A stretch of DNA of 64,000 bases from Lacinutrix sp. Hel_I_90 (GCF_000934685.1 NZ_JYNQ01000001.1:1476501-1540500), one strand, 5' to 3'. Shown: positions 27,854-37,853, numbered from the stretch's first letter. The notes: generated from the sequence alone by a model not told the origin. Made by a program: numbers and translations.

Positions 27854-28087
27854 TTATTTCTTAGGAAAATTTCGTTGGATATTTTTAACAATTTCCTCTA
27901 GCCCATTTAATTTTAATGTGTAAACGGTTTCGAGCATTTCACCCAATTTTCCCTTAGGAAAACCTTTATTGTGATACCAAACCACATAAAACTCAGGTAA
28001 ATCTATAAGATACCGGTCTTTATATTTACCATAGGGCATTTTAGTATGTGCTAATTTAATTAGAAATTCTCTGTCTGGCTGAAGCAT
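27854..28087 (-). CDS. DUF3820 family protein
   Basis: A 77-residue cytoplasmic protein. The family signature KMPYGKYKDRYLIDLPEFYV is clear (small domain with MPFGKYKG..L.DLP pattern), followed by WYHNKGFPKGKLG. DUF3820 proteins are small and of unknown function; some are labelled as a putative quorum-sensing-regulated virulence factor, which is not supported by anything here. Its ATG overlaps the stop region of the DUF922 gene by one base, so it is the last gene of the LysM-DUF922-DUF3820 operon. Confidence 0.82.
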   Translation of the reverse strand: MLQPDREFLIKLAHTKMPYGKYKDRYLIDLPEFYVVWYHNKGFPKGKLGEMLETVYTLKLNGLEEIVKNIQRNFPKK

Positions 28088-28626
28088 TATTGAGACTTAA
28101 AGCTTTCTAAACGTTTGAGTTCGTCTTTTACAAACGCAGACCATGTTGCCTGCCCTCTTTTATCTATAGAAAAATGGCTTTCAGTATCGTATTTTTTTTG
28201 CATTTGTGCTAATGCTGCATTCGCTTTTTCATGATAGCTATCCAACTGTTCAGCTAGCGTTGGAGACACTTTTAGCTGCTCTATTTTTTCCTTTAGATAT
28301 CTTACGTTTAACTCCGTAATATCAAAATGCAGTTGCTCATGTGCTAAGATATGATCGTCTATTAATTCTTTTTTGCACCAAGAATGCTCGGGATAGAAAT
28401 GCGCAAAAACCTCCGTTTTAACACCAACTATGCCTTTTGTTGAGCTTTTTTGAATACTATAACTAAAAGTTATTCCCGAAGCTGTGACCGCCACTGCATC
28501 AATACCATGGTCTGCTTCACCTTGAAAATCTTCCCATTGTAATTTATGATCTTGATTCCAAGAGAAGTATGACACGTCACTACGGAAACACAAAATCAAC
28601 GTCAAAGTTAGAATTAATTTATGCAT
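28087..28626 (-). CDS. DUF922 family putative secreted zinc protease
   Basis: About 179 residues from the ATG at 28626, which yields a proper signal peptide (MHKLILTLTLILCFRSDVSY); a TTG nine codons upstream is less likely. The domain contains the HEQLHFD motif (about residue 90), in which HExxH-like spacing suggests a metal site, as in other DUF922 'Zn-dependent protease' proteins. Trp-rich start LSWNQDHKLQWEDFQG-like region (SWNQDHKLQWEDF) is typical. It is second gene of the operon with the LysM/PBP protein, so a role at the cell envelope is likely. Proteolytic activity is not established for the family. Confidence 0.78.
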   Translation of the reverse strand: MHKLILTLTLILCFRSDVSYFSWNQDHKLQWEDFQGEADHGIDAVAVTASGITFSYSIQKSSTKGIVGVKTEVFAHFYPEHSWCKKELIDDHILAHEQLHFDITELNVRYLKEKIEQLKVSPTLAEQLDSYHEKANAALAQMQKKYDTESHFSIDKRGQATWSAFVKDELKRLESFKSQ

Positions 28627-28667
28627 AATTTGGGGGCTAATTATCGGTAACAATATAGTGAATTTTT

Positions 28668-30689
28668 CTATTGCTTCACCTCGTCAATTTTTAAATCGTT
28701 ATAGCGTACAATGTAAACGCTATTATTATAGTATCCTCCAAAGAGTTTCTTTTTATAACCAAATTTATTCTCTATATAAGACGTCATTGGTGTCTGAATT
28801 ACTGAAGAAAACAAACTCTCAGCAGTTACCAAACGCAATACCACATCCATTGTTAAATCATAACCACGTACAGCATAAGTATTAGGTGAGATATGGTATT
28901 CCTTTTTATAATTTTTTATAAAATCAATGTTAGAATCTTCACTTACAATTTTAGAAATTGACGGATAGGTAAAATGTAAATTAGAGAGGTGGTAATTAGA
29001 AACTTCTTCGTCTTCAAAAGCTTTGTTTTGATTCGTTGTTACTAAAGTTATTACCCTTTCCTCATTATTTAAACCATTTAAGATACTAGCGACATTAGAG
29101 ACAAAACCAGAATGATCGGTTTCTAAAAACACAATATTATTACCAGGTTTTAAAACACTTACTAAATCTTGTTCTAACACATTATATTGATCTTTTTGAG
29201 TTTTTTTATCCAATCTTGAGTTTACTAATTTAGCATTAATAAACTTTTCTTTAAGCATCATGCTTACTGGTCTTCTTTTCAAATCTGAAATCACAATAAT
29301 TTGCGAGGTACTATCTTTTTTTATATAGTCAATTATTTTAGTCTTCAACATCTCGTCTGATGGCCTTGACTGAAATACATTATTTTCAACGTTCACCTCT
29401 TTTGTTACCGGAGAAACCACGGGAATCCCTTTATAGGCTAGGCTATTTGCCGCAGTATTGAAAATTGATGGCAAGAGTGGCCCAATAACGACGTCTGTAG
29501 TCGTGAAATCGTTGTTTCTCAAAATAGCGTTCACTTCACTTTCACGTGACTGTGTGTCGTACACTTTTACGTTTAGATTAACCCCTTTTTGTTCCAGCTC
29601 GTCGAGTGCCATTAACATTCCAGAATAGAAATCGAGCGCAATACTTAAGGTTCTATCCGTTTTTATTTGCTTCTTAATATCCAACACAGAATCTGAATTC
29701 ACTTTATTTGTGTTAAAGGGAAGCATTATCGCTATGGTTTTCACGCTGCGATCGAACTCCTTTTGTGATAAATCTACAATCTCTGCAAGGTCATCGATTA
29801 CAGCACCTGTTGATTCTGCATCTATAGCCTCGTTGTACATTACTTTTAATATCATCCCTTCTTTTAATCCCGATTCTGCCAAACCAGGATTAAATTGTTC
29901 CAGCTCAGCTTGCTCCATACCCGTTTTAATTTTTAAACGATAGAAACCTTCTTTTGGCAGTACAGTGTAGTAGCTGTATTGCTCATCAACCATTTTTATC
30001 TTTTCTGCTTCTAAATTAGGGATATTTATAATTTGACCCGGCTGTAAAATCGCATCCATCTCTGGGTTTAAAGCTTCCAATTCTGAAACCGAAATACCAT
30101 ATTTATAGGCTATACGCCATTTCCCTTCCTTAGGTTTTACCTCATAGGTTTTGGTAGTAGCTTCTGCAGGCGCTAACCTTATAATTTTTTTGAAAACCGG
30201 AATTTGTAATTTATCTCCTTTTTTTAAATTATTTGCGTAAAGAAATTTATTGTGTTTTTTAATTTCCTCTTCAGTCACATTATACTCTTTAGACAACCCA
30301 TATAAGGTTTCTTTACGGTGCACTCTATGATTGATATAACGATCAAATATTTTCTCTACCGTTTGTTTTGTACTATCAGTGGCTGTAGAAGTTGTTGGTG
30401 TTGTAGTCGTTGCCGCTCCTGTTGTAGCGGGTCCTGAAGTCGTTGTTTCCGTTTCAACTGTTTTTGGTGTCGTTCTTTCTTTCGGAATAATTAAAATAGC
30501 ATTTGGCCTTAAGTTTTTTCGTGCATCTGGATTAAGGTTATAGATATCACTCGTAGACATGTTATATTGCTTAGCAATGCTTTCTACTGTTTCACCGGCT
30601 TTTACTTTATGGGTCTTATAATTTTGTGCTTTTGCTGAAGAACAAGAAAAACAAATGAACAGACTTAGTATAACTATTATTTTTTTCAT
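28668..30689 (-). CDS. LysM repeats fused to a periplasmic-binding-protein type 1 domain
   Basis: A 673-residue exported protein with signal peptide MKKIIVILSLFICFSCSSAK (possible lipobox CFSC). Four LysM-like repeats follow: about 24-70 (HKVKAGETVESIAKQYNMST), 118-163 (HRVHRKETLYGLSKEYNVTE), 175-222 (EGKWRIAYKYGISVSELEAL) and 234-285 (degenerate). A Thr-rich linker lies at about 75-110. Residues about 310-670 resemble a type 1 periplasmic binding protein (SIALDFYSGMLMALDELEQK, VVIGPLLPSIF, IPVVSPVTKEV). The LysM part should bind peptidoglycan; no ABC transporter partner is encoded nearby. First gene of the DUF922-DUF3820 operon. Confidence 0.84.
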   Translation of the reverse strand: MKKIIVILSLFICFSCSSAKAQNYKTHKVKAGETVESIAKQYNMSTSDIYNLNPDARKNLRPNAILIIPKERTTPKTVETETTTSGPATTGAATTTTPTTSTATDSTKQTVEKIFDRYINHRVHRKETLYGLSKEYNVTEEEIKKHNKFLYANNLKKGDKLQIPVFKKIIRLAPAEATTKTYEVKPKEGKWRIAYKYGISVSELEALNPEMDAILQPGQIINIPNLEAEKIKMVDEQYSYYTVLPKEGFYRLKIKTGMEQAELEQFNPGLAESGLKEGMILKVMYNEAIDAESTGAVIDDLAEIVDLSQKEFDRSVKTIAIMLPFNTNKVNSDSVLDIKKQIKTDRTLSIALDFYSGMLMALDELEQKGVNLNVKVYDTQSRESEVNAILRNNDFTTTDVVIGPLLPSIFNTAANSLAYKGIPVVSPVTKEVNVENNVFQSRPSDEMLKTKIIDYIKKDSTSQIIVISDLKRRPVSMMLKEKFINAKLVNSRLDKKTQKDQYNVLEQDLVSVLKPGNNIVFLETDHSGFVSNVASILNGLNNEERVITLVTTNQNKAFEDEEVSNYHLSNLHFTYPSISKIVSEDSNIDFIKNYKKEYHISPNTYAVRGYDLTMDVVLRLVTAESLFSSVIQTPMTSYIENKFGYKKKLFGGYYNNSVYIVRYNDLKIDEVKQ

Positions 30690-30828
30690 TAAAAAAATGT
30701 AATGCTTTAATCCTGAAAAACAGGACGCTTAAAATTTATGTTTATTAATTCTAAATATAGAACGACAAATTACTGTTTTTATTTAATATTCAATTATCAT
30801 TCCAAAAATAAACACACACAACCAATAA

Positions 30829-30907
30829 GGCAGCGTTAGCGATGGAGGCTTTGTTGGAGCTCCTCGCAGAGAGCGACTGCCGAGAGCGCGACCTTTAGGT
30901 AACGCCC
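30829..30907. repeat. GC-rich dispersed repeat with GCGTTA/TAACGC ends
   Basis: This block directly downstream of guaA is about 61% GC (47 of the 77 bases from 30831 to 30907) in a genome otherwise near 35%. It begins with GGCAGCGTTA and ends with TAACGCC, imperfect inverted terminal repeats. I recall abundant intergenic elements with GCGTTA...TAACGCC ends in Bacteroidota genomes; this appears to be one. No open frame crosses it. It may also terminate guaA transcription. Confidence 0.6.
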
Positions 30908-30916
30908 AAATTATTT

Positions 30917-32449
30917 TTATTCCCACTCAATGGTTGCTGGTGGCTTACTACTAATATCGTACACCACGCGATTGACACCTTTAACCTTATTAATGATATC
31001 GTTACTTGTTTTTTGTAAAAACTCGTAAGGTAAGTTTACCCAATCGGCAGTCATACCATCTGTACTTTCCACAGCTCTTAGCGCAACACATTTTTCGTAT
31101 GTTCTCTCGTCTCCCATAACACCAACACTGTTAACAGGAAGTAAAATAGCACCTGCTTGCCATACTTTATCATAAAGTCCGGCAGCTTTGAGTCCGTTAA
31201 TAAACACCGCATCAACTTCTTGAAGAATACGTACTTTTTCAGCCGTTATATCTCCCAAAATACGAATTGCTAAACCAGGTCCTGGAAATGGATGGCGGCC
31301 TAATAATTGCTTATCCATATCCATTGAAGCGCCAACGCGACGCACCTCATCTTTAAATAAAGCTTTAAGGGGCTCAACAATTTTAAGTTTCATAAAATCT
31401 GGCAATCCCCCTACATTATGGTGACTTTTAATGGTAGCACTTGGTCCGCCAGTAGCACTTACACTTTCTATCACATCTGGATAAATGGTGCCTTGCGCCA
31501 ACCATTTTACGTCTTTTATCTGGTGTGCTTCATCATCGAAAACCTCAATAAATACACGGCCAATGGCTTTTCTTTTTAGTTCTGGATCACTTTCACCTGC
31601 TAAAGCATCAAGAAAACGTGTTGCGGCATCAACCCCTTTAACGTTTAAGCCCATGCCTTTGTATTGCTCTAAAACCTGTGTAAATTCATCCTTACGTAAC
31701 AGGCCGTTGTTTACAAAAATACAATACAGGTTTTCACCAATGGCTTTATGCAATAACATAGCCGCTACTGATGAATCTACACCTCCAGACAAACCTAAAA
31801 CGACTTTATCCTTTCCTATTTTTTTCTGAAGGGCTTCAACCGTTTCTTCTACAAAACTATCTGGTGTCCAATCTGGGTTAACATTAGCTATATGCACTAA
31901 GAAATTCTCCAGTAACTGTTTTCCATCTGTTGAATGGTAAACTTCTGGATGAAATTGTATCGCATACGTTACTTCACCTTCTATTTTAAAGGCTGCATTT
32001 TCAACATCGTGCGTACTTGCTAAAAGTGTCCCAGCTGTTGGCAAAGCTTTTATGGTATCACTGTGACTCATCCATACCTGACTACCTTTAGAAATCCCTT
32101 TAAAAAAGGCATCTTCCTTTATGTAACTCAAATTTGCCCTGCCGTATTCTCTAGTATTGGATTCGGCTACTTCACCACCAGAAAAATGGGCTAAATATTG
32201 CGCCCCATAACAAACGGCTAACATGGGCTTTTTACCTCTAATTTCTGATAAGTCTGGATGAAATGCACCTTCAGATCTTACAGACATTGGGCTACCGGAA
32301 AGAATAACCGCTTTATAACTGTCTATATTTTGTGGTGGCTTGTTGAATGGATGTATTTCGGAATAGATGTTAAGTTCTCTAACTCTGCGCGCAATAAGCT
32401 GTGTGTATTGCGATCCGAAATCTAAAATTAATACCTTGTCGTGTTGCAT
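30917..32449 (-). CDS. guaA: GMP synthase (glutamine-hydrolysing)
   Basis: Converts XMP to GMP. Start chosen at ATG 32449 ([14 protein letters not shown], the usual N-terminus); a TTG two codons upstream is unlikely. The N-terminal amidotransferase has the nucleophile in [13 protein letters not shown] and FHPEVYHS. The ATP-pyrophosphatase domain has [15 protein letters not shown] at about 215. The dimerisation domain ends with the conserved KPPATIEWE. 510 residues, standard. The repeat element begins 10 bases after the stop. Confidence 0.97.
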   Translation of the reverse strand: MQHDKVLILDFGSQYTQLIARRVRELNIYSEIHPFNKPPQNIDSYKAVILSGSPMSVRSEGAFHPDLSEIRGKKPMLAVCYGAQYLAHFSGGEVAESNTREYGRANLSYIKEDAFFKGISKGSQVWMSHSDTIKALPTAGTLLASTHDVENAAFKIEGEVTYAIQFHPEVYHSTDGKQLLENFLVHIANVNPDWTPDSFVEETVEALQKKIGKDKVVLGLSGGVDSSVAAMLLHKAIGENLYCIFVNNGLLRKDEFTQVLEQYKGMGLNVKGVDAATRFLDALAGESDPELKRKAIGRVFIEVFDDEAHQIKDVKWLAQGTIYPDVIESVSATGGPSATIKSHHNVGGLPDFMKLKIVEPLKALFKDEVRRVGASMDMDKQLLGRHPFPGPGLAIRILGDITAEKVRILQEVDAVFINGLKAAGLYDKVWQAGAILLPVNSVGVMGDERTYEKCVALRAVESTDGMTADWVNLPYEFLQKTSNDIINKVKGVNRVVYDISSKPPATIEWE

Positions 32450-32452
32450 GCA

Positions 32453-32460
32453 CAAAAATA
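32453..32460 (-). promoter_or_regulatory. Candidate -7 box TATTTTTG abutting guaA
   Basis: On the minus strand it reads TATTTTTG and ends 3 bases before the guaA ATG, so the message would be leaderless if used. An 8-bp inverted repeat TAGTAATT/AATTACTA (32459-32466 and 32475-32482) lies just upstream, where an operator might sit. Chance occurrence in AT-rich DNA is possible. Confidence 0.3.
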
Positions 32461-32650
32461 GTAATTGCTTTTATAATTACTAATTTATAACCGGCGAATT
32501 TTTGATAGTTTTATTAACAGTGATTTTTATTAAAAAAAAGGTTTAACCTCTAATTTGTTTCCTGATTTTCTAAAATCTATCGAGCACTGGTTTTCTGGTC
32601 ATGGTTTGCTTATTTTTATAGCTGTCAGAAAAGCAACAACCAGACTTTGA

Positions 32651-34255
32651 TCATAGTGTTAACATTGTAAACTCCCCTTTTAAAGGCTCCAGTGCTTCGA
32701 CTAATTCAGGAATTAGCGCTTCTCCAAATTCTAAATATAATTCTGAAAAATTCGTATTGCGTTCCTGTAAACTTTGGTTAGGAAACAACTCATTCTGAAG
32801 TGCAGTCATGCGCGCGACCTGGTCTTTAAGTTTTCTTTTTTGAGCTGTTAACAAGCGTTTTTCAAGATGCTTTAAGCCGTTAATTTGTTTTTTTTCCTGT
32901 GCAGAGACAGCACCAATAAAGGATTTATCGGTTTGCTTCGCAAGCTCATAAAGGGCCTCGAATTGTGATTTTAAATATTGAACCTGTTCCGAAAAATCAA
33001 TGTCTATATTTGAAATGGCACGTACTCTTTTATTAATAAAAGCATCTCGCTTTAAGAAAATAGCTTCATTAGAGATATTAAGCTTCTCTAATTTATTAGC
33101 TTGTTGCTTTGTTTTTATTAGAACAGAATTACGAAGTAGTAAAATAGGAAATACTATGTTGTTCGCTTCAAAATTAGCTTTTAACTGAAACCAGTACGCC
33201 AATTCACCCCCTCCACCTATGTAACATAAGTTTGGCAAAATCACTTCTTGATATAAAGGCCTTAGAATAACGTTAGGACTGAAACGCTCTGGATACTTAT
33301 TTACTTCGGCTAAAATTTCTGTTTCAGACCAAGCGATTTTAGTATTCAAAACTTTATAAATGGCATCTTCAAAGACAATACGCTCGCGAAGGTTTTTTGT
33401 GATATAAAAGAGATTAATTTCTCTTGGGTTCACTTGAATTGGATAGTTTTTACCTTCTAAATTTTCAATATGGGTATTTGTTTCAGAGACTGCTTTAAAA
33501 GACACTTGCGCTTTTAACTCTTTCTTTATTTGCGGAACGAATAATCTTTTTAAGTCTTTATCATTAGCATCCAAGACTACCAATCCATAATCTAAAAATA
33601 AAGCATTTGCCAAATAGCGTGTCGCCTCTGCTAAATTGTTATGCTCTAAATAAGCACTCTTAAAAAGCGCTTTAAGTGCGTCCGCATTTTTTCCTAAGCC
33701 CAATTCTTTTGAAAAAACAGTATAAATTGCTTCTAAGCCCGTAGTCTCCAATGCTCCAACAGCACCAGAGGCTTTACGATTCCATCGTAATTTCTTTCCG
33801 TGAAAATTAAAATAATTAATTTCTTCAAAATCATGATCTTCAGTCGCCATCCAATAGATTGGTACAAAATTACAATCTGGATATGCTGTCTTTAACGCTG
33901 TTGCTAAATTAATAGTCGAAACAATTTTATGTAAAAAATATAAGGGCCCGGTGAATAAGTTAAGTTGATGCCCTGTAGTTACCGTGAAGGTCTTTGAATC
34001 TTTTAAACTTTTAATATTATTCAGGGTAATTTCAGAGGTCTTTAAATTTTCATACTGTGTTAACAGTGTTTCTGATAATATAGTTCTGGATTCTTCTGAA
34101 AACTCCAAAGCTTTTTCTTCCATTTGAGCTTTAAAATTCTCAAGCTTTGGAAAACGATTATAGAATGTCTTCAAAGCTTTAGCGTTTGCTAAATAGTCGC
34201 CTATTAATTCTGAAAAGTAGCCTGTGGCTTGATACGAAATAGAGTCGGTTGGCAT
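32651..34255 (-). CDS. bshC: Bacillithiol biosynthesis cysteine-adding enzyme BshC
   Basis: Adds cysteine to glucosaminyl-malate in the last step of bacillithiol synthesis. At 534 residues it matches family length. Recognisable stretches: TVTTGHQLNLFTGPLYFLHK, FVPIYWMATEDHDFEEI, LRPLYQEVILPNLCYIGGGG and ELAYWFQLK. It stands alone; bshA and bshB are not in the window. It implies that this flavobacterium uses bacillithiol as a low-molecular-weight thiol. Confidence 0.93.
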   Translation of the reverse strand: MPTDSISYQATGYFSELIGDYLANAKALKTFYNRFPKLENFKAQMEEKALEFSEESRTILSETLLTQYENLKTSEITLNNIKSLKDSKTFTVTTGHQLNLFTGPLYFLHKIVSTINLATALKTAYPDCNFVPIYWMATEDHDFEEINYFNFHGKKLRWNRKASGAVGALETTGLEAIYTVFSKELGLGKNADALKALFKSAYLEHNNLAEATRYLANALFLDYGLVVLDANDKDLKRLFVPQIKKELKAQVSFKAVSETNTHIENLEGKNYPIQVNPREINLFYITKNLRERIVFEDAIYKVLNTKIAWSETEILAEVNKYPERFSPNVILRPLYQEVILPNLCYIGGGGELAYWFQLKANFEANNIVFPILLLRNSVLIKTKQQANKLEKLNISNEAIFLKRDAFINKRVRAISNIDIDFSEQVQYLKSQFEALYELAKQTDKSFIGAVSAQEKKQINGLKHLEKRLLTAQKRKLKDQVARMTALQNELFPNQSLQERNTNFSELYLEFGEALIPELVEALEPLKGEFTMLTL

Positions 34256-34383
34256 AGAAAATTTAACTTCTTTTGGTAAAGATACGGTCTTTTTGAAATC
34301 TTAAATAGTATCTCTACGTTTTAGTATTGATTTAACACATCAGTCAGAATTCTTTTTTTTTATTATATTTAAACAAAAAAGCT

Positions 34384-35172
34384 ATGAAATCTTTCAAACA
34401 CATTGTACTGTATTTATGTCTCGCAACCTTAGCATTTGGTTGCAATGCATCTGACGATACTAACACACCTCCAGCTAGAACGTATGCAGATATAAAGCAA
34501 GACTTTAGTATGATTAATTTTTCGCCTGGAACTAATGATGTTTCCTTAATTGGTGTTAATAATGAATTCTGGGAATTTAGAGTCATTATGCCCGATGTTG
34601 ATTTCACAAATAATAACAGACCACTTATACTAACACTTCATGGCTTTTCTAATGGCGACCCAAATGCTCACAAAAACACCGCTTGTTATGCTGAACCAGG
34701 ATTTGAAGCACTAGATGCTATTATTCTAAGTCCTAACAATAGAGGCTTACAATGGTTCGATCCCTACAATCAAAATCAGGTAAACACACTTATCGATATG
34801 GCAAAAACCTATTTACCTGTAGACAACACAAAGATAGTAGTAAATGGCTACAGTGATGGCGGTAATGGTGCCTGGTGGTATAGTGAAACACAACCTAATG
34901 TTTTTGCAGCAGGGATCCCTATGGCTAGCGCTTATGGCTCATACAATCCTAATGGGAGCGCTAAAATTATACCTACTCCAACGTATGTGATTCACGGTGA
35001 AAATGATGAGTTGTTTCCTTTACAAAACACACAAGATTGGGTCGCTGCTACTTCGCTTGCGGGAAGTGAAACGACACTTGTTGTTGCAACAGGATTAACA
35101 CATGTAGAGCCTTGTGAATATGTTCCTTATTTGCAAGACGCAACAACCTGGTTACTAAATGATATTTGGTAA
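34384..35172 (+). CDS. Alpha/beta-hydrolase lipoprotein (esterase/depolymerase-like)
   Basis: A 262-residue predicted lipoprotein: lipobox TLAFGC (Cys 20), short Asp/Thr-rich linker, then an alpha/beta-hydrolase fold. LILTLHGFSNGDP carries the oxyanion-hole HG, NGYSDGGNGAWWY holds the nucleophile Ser (GxSxG), YVIHGENDELFPL the acid Asp, and LTHVEP the catalytic His. It resembles the feruloyl-esterase/PHB-depolymerase-like group; the substrate is unknown. Diverges from bshC (128-base gap). Confidence 0.82.
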   Translation: MKSFKHIVLYLCLATLAFGCNASDDTNTPPARTYADIKQDFSMINFSPGTNDVSLIGVNNEFWEFRVIMPDVDFTNNNRPLILTLHGFSNGDPNAHKNTACYAEPGFEALDAIILSPNNRGLQWFDPYNQNQVNTLIDMAKTYLPVDNTKIVVNGYSDGGNGAWWYSETQPNVFAAGIPMASAYGSYNPNGSAKIIPTPTYVIHGENDELFPLQNTQDWVAATSLAGSETTLVVATGLTHVEPCEYVPYLQDATTWLLNDIW

Positions 35173-35270
35173 AATAACACATTTAACTCCTAAACAATTA
35201 ACATAAAAAGAAGAGATGAAATCTTTAATTTTTTGTAATTTGAAGTGATTAATTTTTAAATAAAACAGCT

Positions 35271-36545
35271 GTGAAATCTCTTTACCTTATGGGTGCTTAT
35301 TATAAAGGCATCTCTTTGTTTTTTATATTCTACGCCCTTTCTACTCTAGGACTATTCGCTCAGAACAGTAAAGAATTTCGTGGTCAAATTGTTGACTCCG
35401 AATCCAATAAACCCGTAGCTTTGGCAGACATGTTAGTGATTGGTACTAACATAAGCACAATCACAAATACTGATGGTGAGTTTTTGCTAAAGGTACCAAA
35501 TGAACATTTATCAAAATCTGTGCTCATTTCTTTTTTGGGATATAAAAGACAAGAAATACCATTATCTGATTTTGAAACTAATGAGACCAAAATCAAATTG
35601 GTTGAAGCAGCTACCGTTTTAGCGCGAGTAGACATTAATTCACCTAAAGACGCTGAAACATTAGTTAGAAAAACATTGGCCTTGAAAGCTGAAAATTATA
35701 TAAATGATGAAACGATTATGACGGGTTTCTATAGAGAAACTATTAAAAAGCGCAATAAAAATGCCTCCCTCTCTGAGGCGGTCTTAAAAATTTATAAACA
35801 ACCTTATATCTCGAACAAAAATGATGCTATCTCCATAGTAAAAGCAAGAAAAAATACGATTTATTCACGGTTAGACACTGTTGCATTAAAATTGCAAGGC
35901 GGCCCTTTTAGTACATTATATACAGACGTTATTAAATATCAAGACTATATTTTCACAGCAGAAAATTTAAGTCATTATAATTTTACGTTTAGTCGTTCAA
36001 CACAAATAAATAATAAACTTATTTATGTTGTTAATTTTAAACAAAAAGAAGACATTACAGACCCCCTGTATTATGGCACATTATTTATTGACGCAGACAC
36101 TTATGCCTTAACTAGCGCAACCTATAATCTTAACGTTAGTGATCGGGAGGCTGCCAGTAAATTATTTGTTAGAAAGAAACCTAGAAAAGTAACCGTGTAC
36201 CCTACAGAAGCGGCATACCGGATAAACTATAGAGTTAAAAATGGCAAGTGGCATTTTGGTTATAGTAATATATTATTAACCTTTAAAGTAAACTGGCAAA
36301 ACAAATTATTTAACAGCCGCTACACACTTCAAAGTGAAATGGCAATTACAGATTGGGACCAAGACATTACTTCTTTTACAAGCAACCCTAAAGACCGTTT
36401 AAAAACTAATAGTATCCTTGTTGATAAAGCTTCTGGTTTTTCTGACCCTAGATTTTGGGGAGAGTATAATATTATTGAACCCGAAAAATCGATTGAGAAT
36501 GCTATAGAAAAGATTAATAAACAGCTTGAAAAGAAAGAAGATTAA
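35271..36545 (+). CDS. Carboxypeptidase-like regulatory-domain protein, exported
   Basis: A 424-residue exported protein. The start is GTG at 35271 (an ATG six codons later is possible); a hydrophobic segment ends at about residue 30 (LSTLGLFAQN). Residues about 35-115 form a CarboxypepD_reg-like beta-sandwich (FRGQIVDSESNKPVALADML, TNTDGEFLLKVP, ISFLGYKRQEI), the domain common at the N-terminus of Bacteroidota TonB-dependent receptors. The remaining 300 residues are beta-rich and unassigned, and no 22-strand barrel follows. Likely envelope protein of unknown role; ends 13 bases before the convergent gldC. Confidence 0.78.
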   Translation: MKSLYLMGAYYKGISLFFIFYALSTLGLFAQNSKEFRGQIVDSESNKPVALADMLVIGTNISTITNTDGEFLLKVPNEHLSKSVLISFLGYKRQEIPLSDFETNETKIKLVEAATVLARVDINSPKDAETLVRKTLALKAENYINDETIMTGFYRETIKKRNKNASLSEAVLKIYKQPYISNKNDAISIVKARKNTIYSRLDTVALKLQGGPFSTLYTDVIKYQDYIFTAENLSHYNFTFSRSTQINNKLIYVVNFKQKEDITDPLYYGTLFIDADTYALTSATYNLNVSDREAASKLFVRKKPRKVTVYPTEAAYRINYRVKNGKWHFGYSNILLTFKVNWQNKLFNSRYTLQSEMAITDWDQDITSFTSNPKDRLKTNSILVDKASGFSDPRFWGEYNIIEPEKSIENAIEKINKQLEKKED

Positions 36546-36558
36546 TTCCTCTTTTTTT

Positions 36559-36891
36559 TTATTTTTTTAACTCTAACTTTTCGGCAAAATAATCACAAAA
36601 ATCTTTCATCGTTGCTGTCATTTTTTCGTCTTGGGTGGCCCGATTAAAAGTAGCACTCATAGCCACTAATGTTTGATGAAAAAATACTTTCATCTCATCT
36701 ACTGGCATATCTTTTGTCCACAAATCAATACGTAAAGATTCTTGTGCCTGGTGATCCCATACCGAGAGCATCATAGCTTTTGCTTCTGCTTTATTAATCC
36801 CTCCATCTTGAGCTGTCCAATGTATTTTTTCTGGAACACGATTTTCATCTAGTTCTACATTTAAGGTAATTTGTGATTTTATATTAGCCAT
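36559..36891 (-). CDS. gldC: Gliding motility protein GldC
   Basis: A 110-residue cytoplasmic protein that matches GldC (IHWTAQDGGINKAEAKAMML, ESLRIDLWTKDMPVDEM). GldC supports gliding in Flavobacterium johnsoniae but is not absolutely required. Its ATG overlaps the gldB stop by one base (TAATG), so it is translationally coupled to gldB. Gene order gldB-gldC is characteristic of Flavobacteriaceae. Confidence 0.92.
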   Translation of the reverse strand: MANIKSQITLNVELDENRVPEKIHWTAQDGGINKAEAKAMMLSVWDHQAQESLRIDLWTKDMPVDEMKVFFHQTLVAMSATFNRATQDEKMTATMKDFCDYFAEKLELKK

Positions 36892-37853
36892 TATTTTCTT
36901 GGTTTATATTTTGCGTTATCAAATAGTGTTTTAGCCTCTTTAGACAACATTTGTTCGAAGGACACGTCATTATTATCCATATAAGATTTCACTATTTGCC
37001 ATCCTATAAATTTCCCGATTTCTCCAGGAGATTCGTTATCTATTTCTTCTAAATAGAATTTAGAAAATGGTGCCGGATTAATAAAACGCTTAGGCAGTTT
37101 TGAATCTGTACTGTACAACAATTCTTTATCTACAAAGTAACGCCAAATCTCTTCTTCATTTGCCTTAGCCCAATTCAATTCTTCAGCTGTATAGCCTATT
37201 TTTTCGAAATCTGTTTTAAACGGAATTACTTTATCTTTAAAATACAGAATCTTACCTGCATAAATTAATTCATCTAATAAGGTTTTTCGTGTTTGCTGAA
37301 ATAGATAGCGCGCTGCATATTTTTCAGCCAAATCTACTACGAGTTGTTCCGATTTTAAATGAGATTTTATATAATCTTGAATGCCTTCATAAAAATAATG
37401 ATCACTTCCTAAATAGGTGTCTAAAGACACTAATACAATTGTATCTGTTACTACTACTTTATTTCTATAATCAACATTAGATGTTGTAGTAACAACTCTT
37501 GGCACTTTAAACGCTGTAAAATAGTATTTTAAGTGTTTAAAAAGTGATTCTATTTCTCCCTTCTCAGGATTTATATTTTGAAATTTCTTTTGTGTTTCTA
37601 TATGTAATTCTTGCTGTAGTGTGTCTTTCATGCGCTCCAACCAAAAAGAATCGTTATATTTTTCAGGAAACATAAACGGATAGTCTTGCTTTAAATCCTG
37701 GAGTTTTTCTGGCGTGGTCTCTGCAAACGCCTTATCAAAACGTTCGATTGTAAAAGGCGCTTCAATTTTAGCTATCTCTCGTTCTACTTTATTATCATTT
37801 TCACAAGAAGTCAATACTAAAAACAGTAAAATCAAAAAAATGTATTTATACAT
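36891..37853 (-). CDS. gldB: Gliding motility lipoprotein GldB
   Basis: Lipoprotein essential for gliding in F. johnsoniae and also conserved in many non-gliding Bacteroidota. Start chosen at ATG 37853 (MYKYIFLILLFLVLTSC), which puts the lipobox Cys at residue 17; longer frames would add 20 unlikely residues that overlap the nadE promoter region. Conserved stretches include FTIERFDKAFAE, LVSLDTYLGSDHYFYEG and IGKFIGWQIVKSYM. About 320 residues. The gene diverges from nadE with overlapping promoter boxes. Confidence 0.93.
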   Translation of the reverse strand: MYKYIFLILLFLVLTSCENDNKVEREIAKIEAPFTIERFDKAFAETTPEKLQDLKQDYPFMFPEKYNDSFWLERMKDTLQQELHIETQKKFQNINPEKGEIESLFKHLKYYFTAFKVPRVVTTTSNVDYRNKVVVTDTIVLVSLDTYLGSDHYFYEGIQDYIKSHLKSEQLVVDLAEKYAARYLFQQTRKTLLDELIYAGKILYFKDKVIPFKTDFEKIGYTAEELNWAKANEEEIWRYFVDKELLYSTDSKLPKRFINPAPFSKFYLEEIDNESPGEIGKFIGWQIVKSYMDNNDVSFEQMLSKEAKTLFDNAKYKPRK

